A stretch of 64,000 nt of DNA from PXAP01 sp964421595 (GTDB taxonomy: Bacteria; Bacteroidota; Bacteroidia; Bacteroidales; PUMT01). Each line of letters begins with the position of its first letter. Position 1 is the stretch's first letter. Made by a program: the position numbers and the translations under genes. Where the stretch lies: NCBI GenBank assembly GCA_964421595.1, contig CAYQXY010000010.1, positions 1 to 64,000 of the forward strand, written 5' to 3'. Below, in pieces: positions 17,530 to 26,760 of the stretch. The notes below the pieces were generated by a model. The model was not told where the DNA came from. It did no database searches and saw nothing but the letters and a program-made list of their open reading frames with translations.

Positions 17530-17901
17530 ATGGAGCCAATTTTTATAAATGGAACAAACCGGACACCATTTGTCAGCATGGATCCCTCGGGCAGTTTCAG
17601 AATAAGAGGAAGATCTATTCATGAAAACCCAACTGCATTTTTCGAACCCATTTTAAGATGGGTAGATGCATATTTAAAAAACCCCGGTAATACCATTGTA
17701 TTTGATATAGAACTTGAATACTTCAATAGCGGATCGTCCAGGTTTATCCTTGAAATCCTGAGAATCCTTATGGAAAAAAAAGGAAATATTAAATTAGTGG
17801 TTAACTGGTACTATGAAGACGGGGATGATGACCTTCTTGAACGGGGACAATATTATGAGTCAATTCTCAATACAAAGTTCAACTTTATTGAATTTCAGTG
17901 A
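17530..17901 (+). CDS. SiaC-family regulatory phosphoprotein (DUF1987)
   Basis: Starting at the internal ATG (17530, MEPIFINGTNRTPFVSMD) gives 123 residues, the usual DUF1987 length. The fold signature is visible: PFVSMDPSGSFRIRGRSIHENPTAFFEP at the start, then FDIELEYFNSGSSRFILEIL, where the Ser/Thr cluster after YFN corresponds to the phosphorylated site region of Pseudomonas SiaC, and KLVVNWYYEDGDDDLLERGQ. In that system SiaC is switched by a kinase/phosphatase pair and modulates a diguanylate cyclase. No SiaA, SiaB or cyclase gene lies nearby. Confidence 0.8.
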   Translation: MEPIFINGTNRTPFVSMDPSGSFRIRGRSIHENPTAFFEPILRWVDAYLKNPGNTIVFDIELEYFNSGSSRFILEILRILMEKKGNIKLVVNWYYEDGDDDLLERGQYYESILNTKFNFIEFQ

Positions 17902-18062
17902 ACCACCTCCGTCCGGAGGGAGGATTCTTAGGTTGCCGAGGGCATAGCCTTCTCACTGAGCGCAATTTCGGGCAGTCCCTGAACTATTTAAACAGGCAAG
18001 GAATATCAGTATTTTTTAAAGGTAAAACCATAAGAGCATTAAACAACTAAAAGTAGTGGTTT

Positions 18063-18248
18063 TTAAAATGTAATAAATAGGTTTTCTCCTTCCGTCTCTT
18101 CTCTTTCAATTTCCAGAGCCATCTTCCATCCAATCACATGGTCATGAATTTCCAGCAACTCACTTATACATTGTGGACATATTTCCTCTTTTCCTGTAGA
18201 AGCTTTTCTGCAGCGGGAACAAAAATTACATTTTCCTGGGATATCCAT
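18063..18248 (-). CDS. Small protein with CxxC pairs, putative zinc ribbon
   Basis: The 61-residue frame has four clustered cysteines (CNFC-SRC near residues 7-13 and CPQC near 24-27) that could bind one zinc ion, followed by a helical tail (ISELLEIHDHVIGWKMALEIEREE). I do not recognise the family. It lies downstream of the unrecognised gene at 18404-19366 on the same strand, 155 bases away. Size and lack of a clear ribosome site keep confidence moderate. Confidence 0.4.
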   Translation of the reverse strand: MDIPGKCNFCSRCRKASTGKEEICPQCISELLEIHDHVIGWKMALEIEREETEGENLFITF

Positions 18249-18403
18249 AATATAACTTTAAGATATACTTATAGTATGAATTTGTTTACGCTGGGATCTT
18301 ATTATTGTTTCGGTTTTCAGGAGCTATTTATTCATTACTTTCCAACTATAGCAGTGAATTCAGCACGGAAAAGGGTCAAAAAACATGAGAAGTGCTCAGG
18401 GTA

Positions 18404-19366
18404 TTAAAGGAATGATTCATCTTCGTTACTGAACAATAACTTGCAAACCAGAGGTTCACCCATTGGATCACGGTTGTATGCCGCGGGTGATTGTCCGTTG
18501 TCAACGGTCCATACTTCAATGTCAGGATAACGGGATGCAAGGATAAGTGAGGACAGGGTGAAAGGTTTAGGCCCGGCCGGAAGTATTACAACATGATGAT
18601 CAAGCCTTAGTTTCATTGTAAGCGATGTAAGCAAAGAATCTGTTCCCTTGAAATTGCCTACAGGATACTTAATAATATGGTCATGTGGTATTATCTTGAG
18701 AATTTTTTTATTATTTTCTGTTACACTGACAGCATAACGGTCATCAAATGCGGGATCTGAGTAGAAGGCATAAATTGTTGAACAATTAAATGTTGATATC
18801 ATTGAAGTAGTTATGAATTTCTCATATCCAAGTCCGATAATTATAGCCTTTGGTCTTGACGACTTCAGATTTGCTTTAAGTAAACCTCTGGGTGTAGTGA
18901 TCATTGGTTTAAAATCAGTTTCCATAGGCGCAGAAAATACTGCAGAGGTATACGAAAAGTAAAGCTCCAGATTGTCAATATTCAACTCATAAGATGCAAA
19001 ATAACTCAGTATTCCGGCATACCAGATCTTGCTCATACAGGAATAATCAATTAATATGCTGATGTGATTGCATCCTATAGCGGACTGGCATATAGAATTG
19101 AGTAATTCAATGATCCTGTCCTTTCCTCCTGCAGATTCTTCAATAAAGGTAAATCCGGAAGCGGAAAAGATATCATCGTTTTTTTTCCTGAACAGATAAT
19201 CCTTTTTTTCAGTAAATGCGAGAACTATTTTATTGGTGGCATCAATCCCAATTGTGTCAAGAAGATATGTACAACGGTTTTCATAACCTGAAGCTGCTAT
19301 GAAGTAGTCAAATTTTCTGTTGCTTAACTGCTCAAAGCCAAACTGGTGAGCAAAAATTAATTCCAT
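18404..19366 (-). CDS. Unrecognised protein with two related Rossmann-like halves
   Basis: I do not recognise this 320-residue protein. It seems to contain two related alpha/beta halves. Residues 18-140 run FDYFIAASGYENR, NKIVLAFTEKKD, ISILIDYSCMSKIWYAGIL, LELYFSYTS. Residues 172-292 run PKAIIIGLGYEKF, STIYAFYSDP, HHVVILPAGPKPFTLSSLIL, IEVWTVDNG. Each half starts with a hydrophobic strand ending in GYE and carries a small-residue turn before a helix. There is no signal peptide or membrane helix, so it is probably cytosolic. The turns recall nucleotide-sensing Rossmann folds, but that is inference. The neighbours (a small CxxC protein and the carboxylase operon on the other strand) do not define a role. 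Confidence 0.65.
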   Translation of the reverse strand: MELIFAHQFGFEQLSNRKFDYFIAASGYENRCTYLLDTIGIDATNKIVLAFTEKKDYLFRKKNDDIFSASGFTFIEESAGGKDRIIELLNSICQSAIGCNHISILIDYSCMSKIWYAGILSYFASYELNIDNLELYFSYTSAVFSAPMETDFKPMITTPRGLLKANLKSSRPKAIIIGLGYEKFITTSMISTFNCSTIYAFYSDPAFDDRYAVSVTENNKKILKIIPHDHIIKYPVGNFKGTDSLLTSLTMKLRLDHHVVILPAGPKPFTLSSLILASRYPDIEVWTVDNGQSPAAYNRDPMGEPLVCKLLFSNEDESFL

Positions 19367-19550
19367 AATATTATTAACAACACATTAAATAGTGTGCGTT
19401 TTAAATATACCAATTGTTATCACTAAATAAAAATTGTGCGCGGATTTGATCCCTTTCGGGGATTTAATTTTTCATTTAGCTACTCAGTTGATAAAATATT
19501 CCAATTTAGTATTCACTTTCACAGTATGTTGATTTTTTTTATAAGTTTAC

Positions 19551-19564
19551 ATGTTTTAAAACAT
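19551..19564. promoter_or_regulatory. Perfect palindrome upstream of the acyl-CoA carboxylase operon
   Basis: ATGTTTTAAAACAT is a perfect 14-base palindrome 46 bases before the biotin carboxylase start. Position and symmetry suit a dimeric regulator; none is identified. Confidence 0.35.
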
Positions 19565-19610
19565 AAAGATGTTTTCTGAATACATTAACAATTAATCACT
19601 AACCTGTTTT

Positions 19611-21119
19611 ATGAGGATGATAAAGAAAGTTCTGATTGCAAACCGTGGCGAAATAGCTGTTAGGATAATCAGGTCCTGCAGGGAACTAGGAATTAAAACA
19701 GTGGCAGTTTTCTCCGATGCCGACCGAAAGTCACTTCATGTAAGATATTCTGACGAGGCCATTCATATCGGCCCATCCCCTTCCACTGAAAGCTACCTGG
19801 TTAAAGAAAAGATTATAGAAGCTGCCAGAATCACAGGTGCCGATGCAATTCACCCCGGTTACGGATTCCTGTCTGAAAATGCAGATTTTGCCGATCTTGT
19901 GCGCAAGGCAGGTATCATTTACATTGGCCCCCAGGCTGAAAGTATACGGCTGATGGGAGATAAGATATCTGCCAGAACAATTATGACAGAAGCTGGCGTT
20001 CCTGTTGTACCCGGAACTACAAAAAAAATAGATAATCCTGAAGAAGCACTTGAAGTGATCAGAAAAATTGGCTATCCTGTCATGATCAAAGCATCTGCCG
20101 GAGGAGGTGGGAAGGGTATGCGTCTTGTAAAAAAGGAATCAGAAGCGCTTCAGGCAATCAGAGGAGCTATGTCAGAGGCAGGTTCAGCTTTTGGCAATGA
20201 CTCAGTGTATATTGAAAAATATATTTCCTCCCCACATCATATAGAGTTTCAGGTTTTGGCTGATCAGCATGGAAATGTGATCCATTTGTGTGAGAGGGAA
20301 TGTTCTGTTCAAAGACGTCACCAGAAAATAGTTGAAGAAACACCTTCTCCAATAATGACAGTAGCCCTGCGGAAAGAAATGGGAGAAAAAGCAATTGCTG
20401 CTGCGCGTTCTGTAAAATACGAGGGAGCCGGAACAATTGAGTTCCTTGTAGATGAAAAGTTAAACTACTACTTTCTGGAAATGAATACAAGGTTGCAGGT
20501 AGAGCATCCCATAACAGAAAGAGTTACTGGAATTGATCTCGTCAAGGAACAGATCAGGGTTGCATCAGGTGAAAGACTGGCTTACGTTCAGGATGACATT
20601 TTTCAGGATGGACATGCCATTGAATGCAGAATTTACGCAGAAGATCCCGAAAACAATTTCATGCCCAGTCCGGGTCTGATAAAAAAAATAACCGAGCCCA
20701 TGGGTTTCGGTGTCAGATGTGATGGTTATGTCTATGAAGGATACGAGATCCCAATCCATTACGATCCTATGATTTCAAAGCTTATAACATGGGGGAAAAC
20801 AAGAAGTGAAGCCATTGACCGGATGAAAAGATCTTTGGAGGAATACTACATCATGGGAATAAAAACATCAATTGATTTTCTTAAAAGGATTATGGAAGTC
20901 CAGGAATTTAAAGAAGGTAATTATGATACACACTTTGTGGGGAATCATGAGGCAGAATTGTTCCGACCCTGCAGGGAAGCACCTGTACTGGAAGACCTGG
21001 CCATGATCGTAGCCCTGATGGAATATCTTGAGGGCACTGAATACAAAAAGAATGGCGTTGCACCTGTTACCTCCAACTGGAAGTTGCAAAAAAGGAAAGG
21101 TAATATTTCCAGCAGGTAA
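19611..21119 (+). CDS. accC: Biotin carboxylase subunit of an acyl-CoA carboxylase
   Basis: The 502-residue ATP-grasp enzyme carboxylates biotin on the carrier protein using ATP and bicarbonate. Marks in order are VLIANRGEIAVRI at the start, IHPGYGFLSENADFA, the ATP loop ASAGGGGKGMRLVK, HIEFQVLADQHGN, RECSVQRRHQK, and FLEMNTRLQVEHPITE. It is the first of three co-directional genes encoding carboxylase, carrier and carboxyltransferase, which suggests an acetyl- or propionyl-CoA carboxylase complex. The C-terminal 45 residues are slightly longer than in the E. coli enzyme, as is common in this phylum. Confidence 0.94.
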   Translation: MRMIKKVLIANRGEIAVRIIRSCRELGIKTVAVFSDADRKSLHVRYSDEAIHIGPSPSTESYLVKEKIIEAARITGADAIHPGYGFLSENADFADLVRKAGIIYIGPQAESIRLMGDKISARTIMTEAGVPVVPGTTKKIDNPEEALEVIRKIGYPVMIKASAGGGGKGMRLVKKESEALQAIRGAMSEAGSAFGNDSVYIEKYISSPHHIEFQVLADQHGNVIHLCERECSVQRRHQKIVEETPSPIMTVALRKEMGEKAIAAARSVKYEGAGTIEFLVDEKLNYYFLEMNTRLQVEHPITERVTGIDLVKEQIRVASGERLAYVQDDIFQDGHAIECRIYAEDPENNFMPSPGLIKKITEPMGFGVRCDGYVYEGYEIPIHYDPMISKLITWGKTRSEAIDRMKRSLEEYYIMGIKTSIDFLKRIMEVQEFKEGNYDTHFVGNHEAELFRPCREAPVLEDLAMIVALMEYLEGTEYKKNGVAPVTSNWKLQKRKGNISSR

Positions 21120-21245
21120 CTGAAGTAAATATAAGGCTTCCGTTTACCTTCCAAACAAAAATGGTGCATTGAATAATAAATAAAGCAGAACAAAACAACG
21201 GTATATTTTTGAGGAAATATATGAGTGATTAAATAATAGAAAACT

Positions 21246-21758
21246 ATGTCAGCTATTGAAATTAAATCAGGAGACCATGTAAAGTCAGTGGAAATATTAT
21301 CCAGAGATGGAAACAAGATCAGGATAGTAATAGGTGGCAAAGAATATATTCTCGATATTGTAAAAGTTGAAAAGAATATCTATTCGGTGCTAATGGGAAA
21401 TAAATCGTTCGATATTGAAGTGGTACCTTCAGGGAAAAAGAATATGTATTCTGTTAAATACATTTGCCATTTTTATAATATTGAAATTGTTGATGCTGAA
21501 TTGCGTTATATGCAAAACAGATTAAAATCAACCGGAGAAAACCAGGAAAATATAATCTCCTCTCCCATGCCCGGCAAGATTGTGAAAGTCCTCGTAAAAG
21601 CCGGAGATGAAGTTGAATCCGGCCAGGTAGTTATTATTGTTTCAGCCATGAAGATGGAAAGTGAATATAAATCAGGCAGGAATGGAAAAGTAAAGGAAGT
21701 GCTAGTTGGCGAAGGAGATATAATTGATTCAAATATGCCTTTAATCGTACTGGAATAA
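21246..21758 (+). CDS. Biotin carboxyl carrier subunit
   Basis: This 170-residue protein carries a C-terminal biotinyl domain (about 100-170) with the modification site Lys136 in VSAMKMESEYKS, and ISSPMPGKIVKVLVKAGDEV before it. The N-terminal 90 residues form a small beta-rich part (IKSGDHVKSVEILSRDGNKIRI, YSVLMGNKSFDIEV) unlike E. coli AccB, as seen in carriers of propionyl-CoA-type carboxylases and decarboxylases. It lies between the carboxylase and transferase genes and should shuttle carboxybiotin between them. Confidence 0.93.
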   Translation: MSAIEIKSGDHVKSVEILSRDGNKIRIVIGGKEYILDIVKVEKNIYSVLMGNKSFDIEVVPSGKKNMYSVKYICHFYNIEIVDAELRYMQNRLKSTGENQENIISSPMPGKIVKVLVKAGDEVESGQVVIIVSAMKMESEYKSGRNGKVKEVLVGEGDIIDSNMPLIVLE

Positions 21759-21786
21759 TAAATTATTAATCAGCAACTTAAGAATT

Positions 21787-23325
21787 ATGTCAACACTTGA
21801 AGAAAAGTTTAGTGAACTTGAGCAAAGAAACCGTGAAGCCTGTCTTGGTGGCGGGAAGGAGAGAATTGAAAAACAGCACAATGCAGGGAAATTAACCGCC
21901 AGAGAGCGGGTCGATTTATTGTTGGATAGCGGGAGTTTCACAGAAATAGATAAAATGGTTAAGCACCGGTGCACTGATTTTGGAATGGAAAAAAACAAAA
22001 TATCAGGTGATGGTGTAGTTTCTGGTTACGGAAAGATTGACGGCAGGCTAGTTTTTGTTTTTGCCCAGGATTTTACCGTGTTCGGTGGTACACTGAGCCG
22101 GGCAAATGCTGAAAAAGTAGTTAAAGTAATGGATATGGCCATGAAAATGGGTGCTCCTGTTATTGGCCTTAATGATTCAGGTGGTGCAAGGATCCAGGAA
22201 GGAGTTCAGAGTCTTGCAGGTTATGCAGATATATTCCATTTAAATGTAAAGGCATCGGGAGTAATACCACAGATTTCAGCAATACTCGGACCATGTGCAG
22301 GAGGTGCAGTCTATTCACCGGCACTTACTGATTTTATTATTATGACAAAGGAAAACAGTTATATGTTTGTAACCGGTCCCGATGTAATAAAAACAGTCAC
22401 GCATGAGACTGTTACAAAGGAAGAACTTGGAGGGGCCATGACTCACAATTCAAAAAGTGGTGTGGCGCATTTAATTGGAGACAGTGATGAGAATACCATG
22501 ATGATGATAAGAGAGCTTATTGGTTTTCTGCCATCAAACAACATGGAAGACCCTCCTGTAAAAGCCTTTAGCGATGATGTGAACCGGGAAGATGAAAATC
22601 TTCAAAACCTTGTCCCTGCCGATCCGAACAAGCCTTATGACATGATGGAGATTATTGAGACTGTCGTAGATGATAACAATTTTTTTGAGATTATGCCTCA
22701 TTATGCAAAAAATATGATTACAGGTTTTGCAAGAATGGCAGGAAAGACAGTTGGGATTGTTGCCAATCAGCCTGCATTTCTTGCAGGTGTTCTTGACATT
22801 AACTCATCAGTAAAAGCAGCAAGGTTTGTTCGGTTTTGCGATGCTTTTAATATACCCCTTATCACGTTGGTAGACGTCCCGGGATTTTTGCCAGGAACAA
22901 ACCAGGAATTCGGAGGTATAATTAAGCACGGAGCAAAATTGTTATACGCGTTTTCCGAAGCTACAGTCCCCAAAATCACACTTATCACCAGAAAAGCTTA
23001 TGGTGGTGCTTATGATGTCATGTCAAGCAAACATATTGGAGCTGATGTTAACCTGACTTATCCAACTGCCGAAATAGCGGTAATGGGGCCTGAAGGGGCA
23101 GTAAATATAATTTTTCGTCATAAAATATCTGATGAGGAAAAAGGGGTAGCAGTGGAAGAATACCGGAAAGCCTTTGCAAATCCCTATAAAGCTGCAGAAC
23201 TCGGGTTTATTGACGAAGTCATATACCCGCGTGAAACAAGAAAGAAACTGATTGCTGCCTTGGAGATGACACAGAATAAAAGTGTTTCCGGACCATCAAG
23301 AAAACACGGGAACATTCCATTGTAA
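21787..23325 (+). CDS. Acyl-CoA carboxyltransferase subunit (propionyl-CoA carboxylase beta type)
   Basis: The 512-residue crotonase-fold transferase moves CO2 from carboxybiotin to an acyl-CoA. Both halves are visible: N-terminal LTARERVDLLLDSGSF, FVFAQDFTVFGGTLS, GLNDSGGARIQEGVQSLAGY and GPCAGGAVYSPALTDF; C-terminal VGIVANQPAFLAGVLDINSS, LVDVPGFLPGTNQEFGGIIKHGAK and KAYGGAYDVMSSKHIGADVN. This architecture is shared by PccB, MmdA and GcdA. The adjacent ATP-dependent biotin carboxylase argues for a carboxylase rather than a sodium-pumping decarboxylase. Propionyl-CoA is the likely substrate; acetyl-CoA remains possible. Confidence 0.92.
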   Translation: MSTLEEKFSELEQRNREACLGGGKERIEKQHNAGKLTARERVDLLLDSGSFTEIDKMVKHRCTDFGMEKNKISGDGVVSGYGKIDGRLVFVFAQDFTVFGGTLSRANAEKVVKVMDMAMKMGAPVIGLNDSGGARIQEGVQSLAGYADIFHLNVKASGVIPQISAILGPCAGGAVYSPALTDFIIMTKENSYMFVTGPDVIKTVTHETVTKEELGGAMTHNSKSGVAHLIGDSDENTMMMIRELIGFLPSNNMEDPPVKAFSDDVNREDENLQNLVPADPNKPYDMMEIIETVVDDNNFFEIMPHYAKNMITGFARMAGKTVGIVANQPAFLAGVLDINSSVKAARFVRFCDAFNIPLITLVDVPGFLPGTNQEFGGIIKHGAKLLYAFSEATVPKITLITRKAYGGAYDVMSSKHIGADVNLTYPTAEIAVMGPEGAVNIIFRHKISDEEKGVAVEEYRKAFANPYKAAELGFIDEVIYPRETRKKLIAALEMTQNKSVSGPSRKHGNIPL

Positions 23326-23442
23326 GCTTCTGTAATTAAAGCTATTGGTCATATAGCCGACAAAAACAATGCTCACAGTCCATGAGATTATCCATCTGCA
23401 ATGTGACTTCACGTGACTTCACTTCTGTCAGGATTTTGTTAT

Positions 23443-24807
23443 TTATCTTATTTCTGAGGGGCTCAGTGATGTTGCAGGAAGCAATAGCGGAAGATCTGGC
23501 GTCTCTGAATAATAAAATAAATCATGTTCCGGCCATTCTTCTACTCTGTTTAAAGCCGGCTGGACAATACGCCTTACATCCCTTGAAAGAGAAGTACCCT
23601 TGTAAGTACTTGTATTAAAGAGAACAGTCCAGGTCAGGCCATTGCTCTGACGCATCACAAGCGCTGAAGTCCCGGCAAAACTGCCAGTCCTCCATAAATT
23701 ACCCTGCCAGTCAGAGCTGGTCCAGCCCAGCAGCTTATTTCCGTGGAGATTCCTGTTTGACATAATTTCAATACTTTCAGGCGAGAGGATCAGTGGGGCA
23801 CCGCTTTCAACATCAATTGCAACAACAAATTTGAGCAGTTCGGCAGGCGAGGCAATCCATCCTCCTGCAGCACCAAGATTCTCTATATCATTCCCACCGT
23901 ATGCTTTGTAGACCATCTCGTCATGATCATAAATTGAATTAACCCTGATGGCATTATGTTGCTCATAATACTTAACCTCGTTTTCAAACCGGTCTGCTTC
24001 CAGGTTTTTGCCCAGCCGCATGTCGTGGATTCCAAGAGGAGTAAGAATAGTATTCTTAACATAAGCCTCATAAGACATCCCTGAAATACTGGCAATTATT
24101 TCACCAAGAATTGCATAGCCCAGATTTGAATAACTTGATCCGGTTCCCGGAGTATAATGTAATCTTTTTCTTAATGCAAACTTTATAATATCAGGAACCT
24201 TGACGGGAGCTTCAATATCCATCTGACGTGATATAAGATGTGTCATAAACATATGATCACCATAACGGCTGCTCCAGCCGGCAGAATGGTTCATCAGATG
24301 CCTGACGGTGATGTTCTCCACCCTTGGGTCAATGTAATCAAGGTAAACGCTGTCGTTAAGGATTCCGCCATTTCCAAAAACCCGGTCATCCAGATCAAGT
24401 AATCCGAACTCACGCATTTTCATAATGGTTACTGCAGTTATGAGTTTGGATACACTTGCAACCCTGAACATATGTGCGGGTTCGACCACCTCCTCCATTT
24501 CATGATCAGCATAACCTATGCCCTTTGCATAAACGAGTCGCCCATCCCTTGCTACTGCGATCGAGGCTCCTTTTATTTCAAACTTCCTCAAAAGTGCACT
24601 AAGTCCGGACTCCAAACCTGTAAAGTCATCTAAATCAGAAAAATCATTTTTAATCCTGCTTGAGATTGACTGGATCTGTTCAGATCTTTTTATGCTGTTA
24701 TTGGATAAATTGCCGGAAGAACTCATGGCAAGATCCATAAAATAGAAGATTACAATAAAAACTACCTTTAAAACTACTCCTGATATATACATCCTTCTCA
24801 TTAGCAA
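23443..24807 (-). CDS. Serine hydrolase, class C beta-lactamase-like, first paralogue
   Basis: The 454-residue exported protein has an N-terminal hydrophobic segment (VVLKVVFIVIFYFMDLAM) and a penicillin-binding-like domain. The SxxK motif is Ser118-Val-Ser-Lys121, and YSN appears in SSYSNLGYAILGE. A C-terminal HGNKLLGW segment occupies the KTG/HxG position. Such enzymes include D-aminopeptidases, esterases and peptidoglycan hydrolases; the substrate is unknown. The paralogue at 25034-26374 is closely similar through the whole length, with a 226-base spacer. Confidence 0.85.
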   Translation of the reverse strand: MLMRRMYISGVVLKVVFIVIFYFMDLAMSSSGNLSNNSIKRSEQIQSISSRIKNDFSDLDDFTGLESGLSALLRKFEIKGASIAVARDGRLVYAKGIGYADHEMEEVVEPAHMFRVASVSKLITAVTIMKMREFGLLDLDDRVFGNGGILNDSVYLDYIDPRVENITVRHLMNHSAGWSSRYGDHMFMTHLISRQMDIEAPVKVPDIIKFALRKRLHYTPGTGSSYSNLGYAILGEIIASISGMSYEAYVKNTILTPLGIHDMRLGKNLEADRFENEVKYYEQHNAIRVNSIYDHDEMVYKAYGGNDIENLGAAGGWIASPAELLKFVVAIDVESGAPLILSPESIEIMSNRNLHGNKLLGWTSSDWQGNLWRTGSFAGTSALVMRQSNGLTWTVLFNTSTYKGTSLSRDVRRIVQPALNRVEEWPEHDLFYYSETPDLPLLLPATSLSPSEIR

Positions 24808-25033
24808 CAGTTAATAATTCTGTTGTGAATAAATACTAATCTGTCTTCTGGAATGGCAAGTGACAAAAATAAAAAAAATATCAATAACATTCATTTTAAT
24901 TTAATGACTTTAAAATAAAAAAATATTTTTTTTATATAGCAGACTTTGAAACACTTGCCAGAGGGGAATGTTAGATTGATTTGAGAATATTACCTGTTTA
25001 AAAAACTTCGTATATTTTTTTCTGAAACTAAAT

Positions 25034-26374
25034 TTAGTTTAATTCAGCTATATCAGGGTAAATAAATGGCGGAGTCTCAAAATAATAAAACAGATCATGT
25101 TCTGGCCAGTTTTCTATGCTATTAAGTGCGGTTTGAACTTCACGGCGAATTTCCCTGGGAAAACTTATTCCTTTTACAGTGCTTGAGTTAAAGAATACGG
25201 CCCAGCTTAATCCGTTATTCTGGCGCATAGCGAGGACTGACGTGCCGGATAATGTGCCGGTGCGCCACCAGTTTCCGTTGCCGTCTGCTCCTGCCCAACC
25301 GATAGTATGTCCGCCGGATAAGTAGGGATTGGTCATAAGCTCGATACTTTCAGGCGACAGAATATCGGGCACGATCTCACAGCCATCTATTGCCACTATC
25401 AGCTTCAGGTATTCCAAAGGGGATGCTATCCAACCACCTGAAGCCCCCAGTGCCTGCAAATCATTTCCGCCATAAATAATCGGTACAATCTTGTTTGTAG
25501 TATGAAAGGAATTGACTTTTGCAGCATTGGGTAACTCATAGTACTTAACTTCATTTTTATAACGGTCAGTTTCAAGGTTCTTTCCAAGCCGCATATCATA
25601 TATTCCAATAGGATCGAGAATTGTTTCCTTCACGTAATCCTCGTAACTCATACCGGAAATCTTTTCTATTATCTCTCCCAGAATTGCATAACCCATGTTT
25701 GAGTAACTGGTTCTGGACCCGGGTTCGTAATGAAGTGGCTGTTTAAGCGCAAACCTGATAATATCAGGAACCTGTACAGGAAGATCAATATTGAGGGAGG
25801 AGGCAATTAAATGGGGCATAAACATATAATCGCCATTTCTCTTGTTCCATCCTGATGAATGATTCAGAAGATGACGAACAGTTATCTTGTTTATTCTGCT
25901 ATCCTTATAACCAAGATATATAGAATCGTTCAAAATTCCATTGTTACCAAAAACAGTATCGTCTATATCGAGCAAACCTGATTCACTCATCTTAAGTACT
26001 GTGGTAGCAGTGATTAGTTTTGAGGCACTGGCTATCCTGAACTGATGTCGGGGTTCAACCAATTCTTCTTCCTCCAGATCTGCGTAACCTATTCCCTTTG
26101 CATAAATCAGCTGGCCATCCCTGGCAATGGCAATAGATGCACCTTTAATATTATATTTACCCAACAGGGCAATTATTCCGGATTCCAGATGCTCAAACTC
26201 CTCCAGATCTGATAATCCATTATTTATACGAAACTGAATAGGCTGGAATTGCTCAGATCTTAAAACCGTATTCATTGAATTACTGCCGGATGAACTGATA
26301 GCCAGATCCCAGAAATAAAAAATCATTAATAAAAACACTTTCAAGACCAGGCCTGTAATAGATATCCTTCTCAT
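25034..26374 (-). CDS. Serine hydrolase, class C beta-lactamase-like, second paralogue
   Basis: This 446-residue protein mirrors its downstream neighbour: a hydrophobic start (LVLKVFLLMIFYFWDLAI), SxxK at Ser116-Ala-Ser-Lys119, TSYSNMGYAILGE, and GHTIGWAGADGNGNW in the KTG/HxG position. Shared blocks such as GASIA(V/I)ARDG, YAKGIGYAD, HLLNHSSGW/HLMNHSAGW and NWPEHDLFYY/EWPEHDLFYY show a tandem duplication. Both copies keep the catalytic residues, so both should be active, perhaps with different substrates. It is oriented upstream of its sister on the minus strand. Confidence 0.85.
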   Translation of the reverse strand: MRRISITGLVLKVFLLMIFYFWDLAISSSGSNSMNTVLRSEQFQPIQFRINNGLSDLEEFEHLESGIIALLGKYNIKGASIAIARDGQLIYAKGIGYADLEEEELVEPRHQFRIASASKLITATTVLKMSESGLLDIDDTVFGNNGILNDSIYLGYKDSRINKITVRHLLNHSSGWNKRNGDYMFMPHLIASSLNIDLPVQVPDIIRFALKQPLHYEPGSRTSYSNMGYAILGEIIEKISGMSYEDYVKETILDPIGIYDMRLGKNLETDRYKNEVKYYELPNAAKVNSFHTTNKIVPIIYGGNDLQALGASGGWIASPLEYLKLIVAIDGCEIVPDILSPESIELMTNPYLSGGHTIGWAGADGNGNWWRTGTLSGTSVLAMRQNNGLSWAVFFNSSTVKGISFPREIRREVQTALNSIENWPEHDLFYYFETPPFIYPDIAELN

Positions 26375-26760
26375 AACTTATAACAAAAAACACTCTTTAT
26401 TCCTATATAAATTTGATTATTTTGAAAATAGGAATAGTTCTAAAAAACTTAGTACTAAACAACTGCAAAAATTATTTGTTCAACCGTTAACTTGAGGCAA
26501 ATCCGGGAAAGAGTGATCAAATAACCAGATATTTTCATCTAAGTTCCTGATGATAAATATTTTCAAAAGTACACATATGAATCCGCCTTTGATGTATGAT
26601 TGATGTTAACTTTGATTAAAGAAAGTTTAAGAAGGGTCAATGATTGGATAGTGGTGACAAAATATCCACCCTTATTCAAGTAATGCATTTTTTTCAATTA
26701 AAAATAAAAAAACCGCCTCATTACAAGGCGGTTAGATATATTCAGATAAGTGAAAAAAAA
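26375..26760. other. Non-coding gap with one terminator
   Basis: Apart from the terminator hairpin at 26711-26733 I see only AT-rich sequence. It should hold the promoter of the upstream serine hydrolase on the minus strand, but no clear TAnnTTTG was found. Confidence 0.4.
26711..26733 (-). terminator. Intrinsic terminator of the thiol oxidoreductase gene
   Basis: AACCGCC (26711-26717) pairs with GGCGGTT (26727-26733) around a 9-base loop. On the minus strand seven T residues follow. It lies 28 bases after the stop codon of the gene at 26761-27366. Confidence 0.8.

Noticed and set aside
23402..23421. GTGACTTCAC repeated twice in tandem
   Set aside because: Only two copies of 10 bases in a short gap; too little to call a repeat element.
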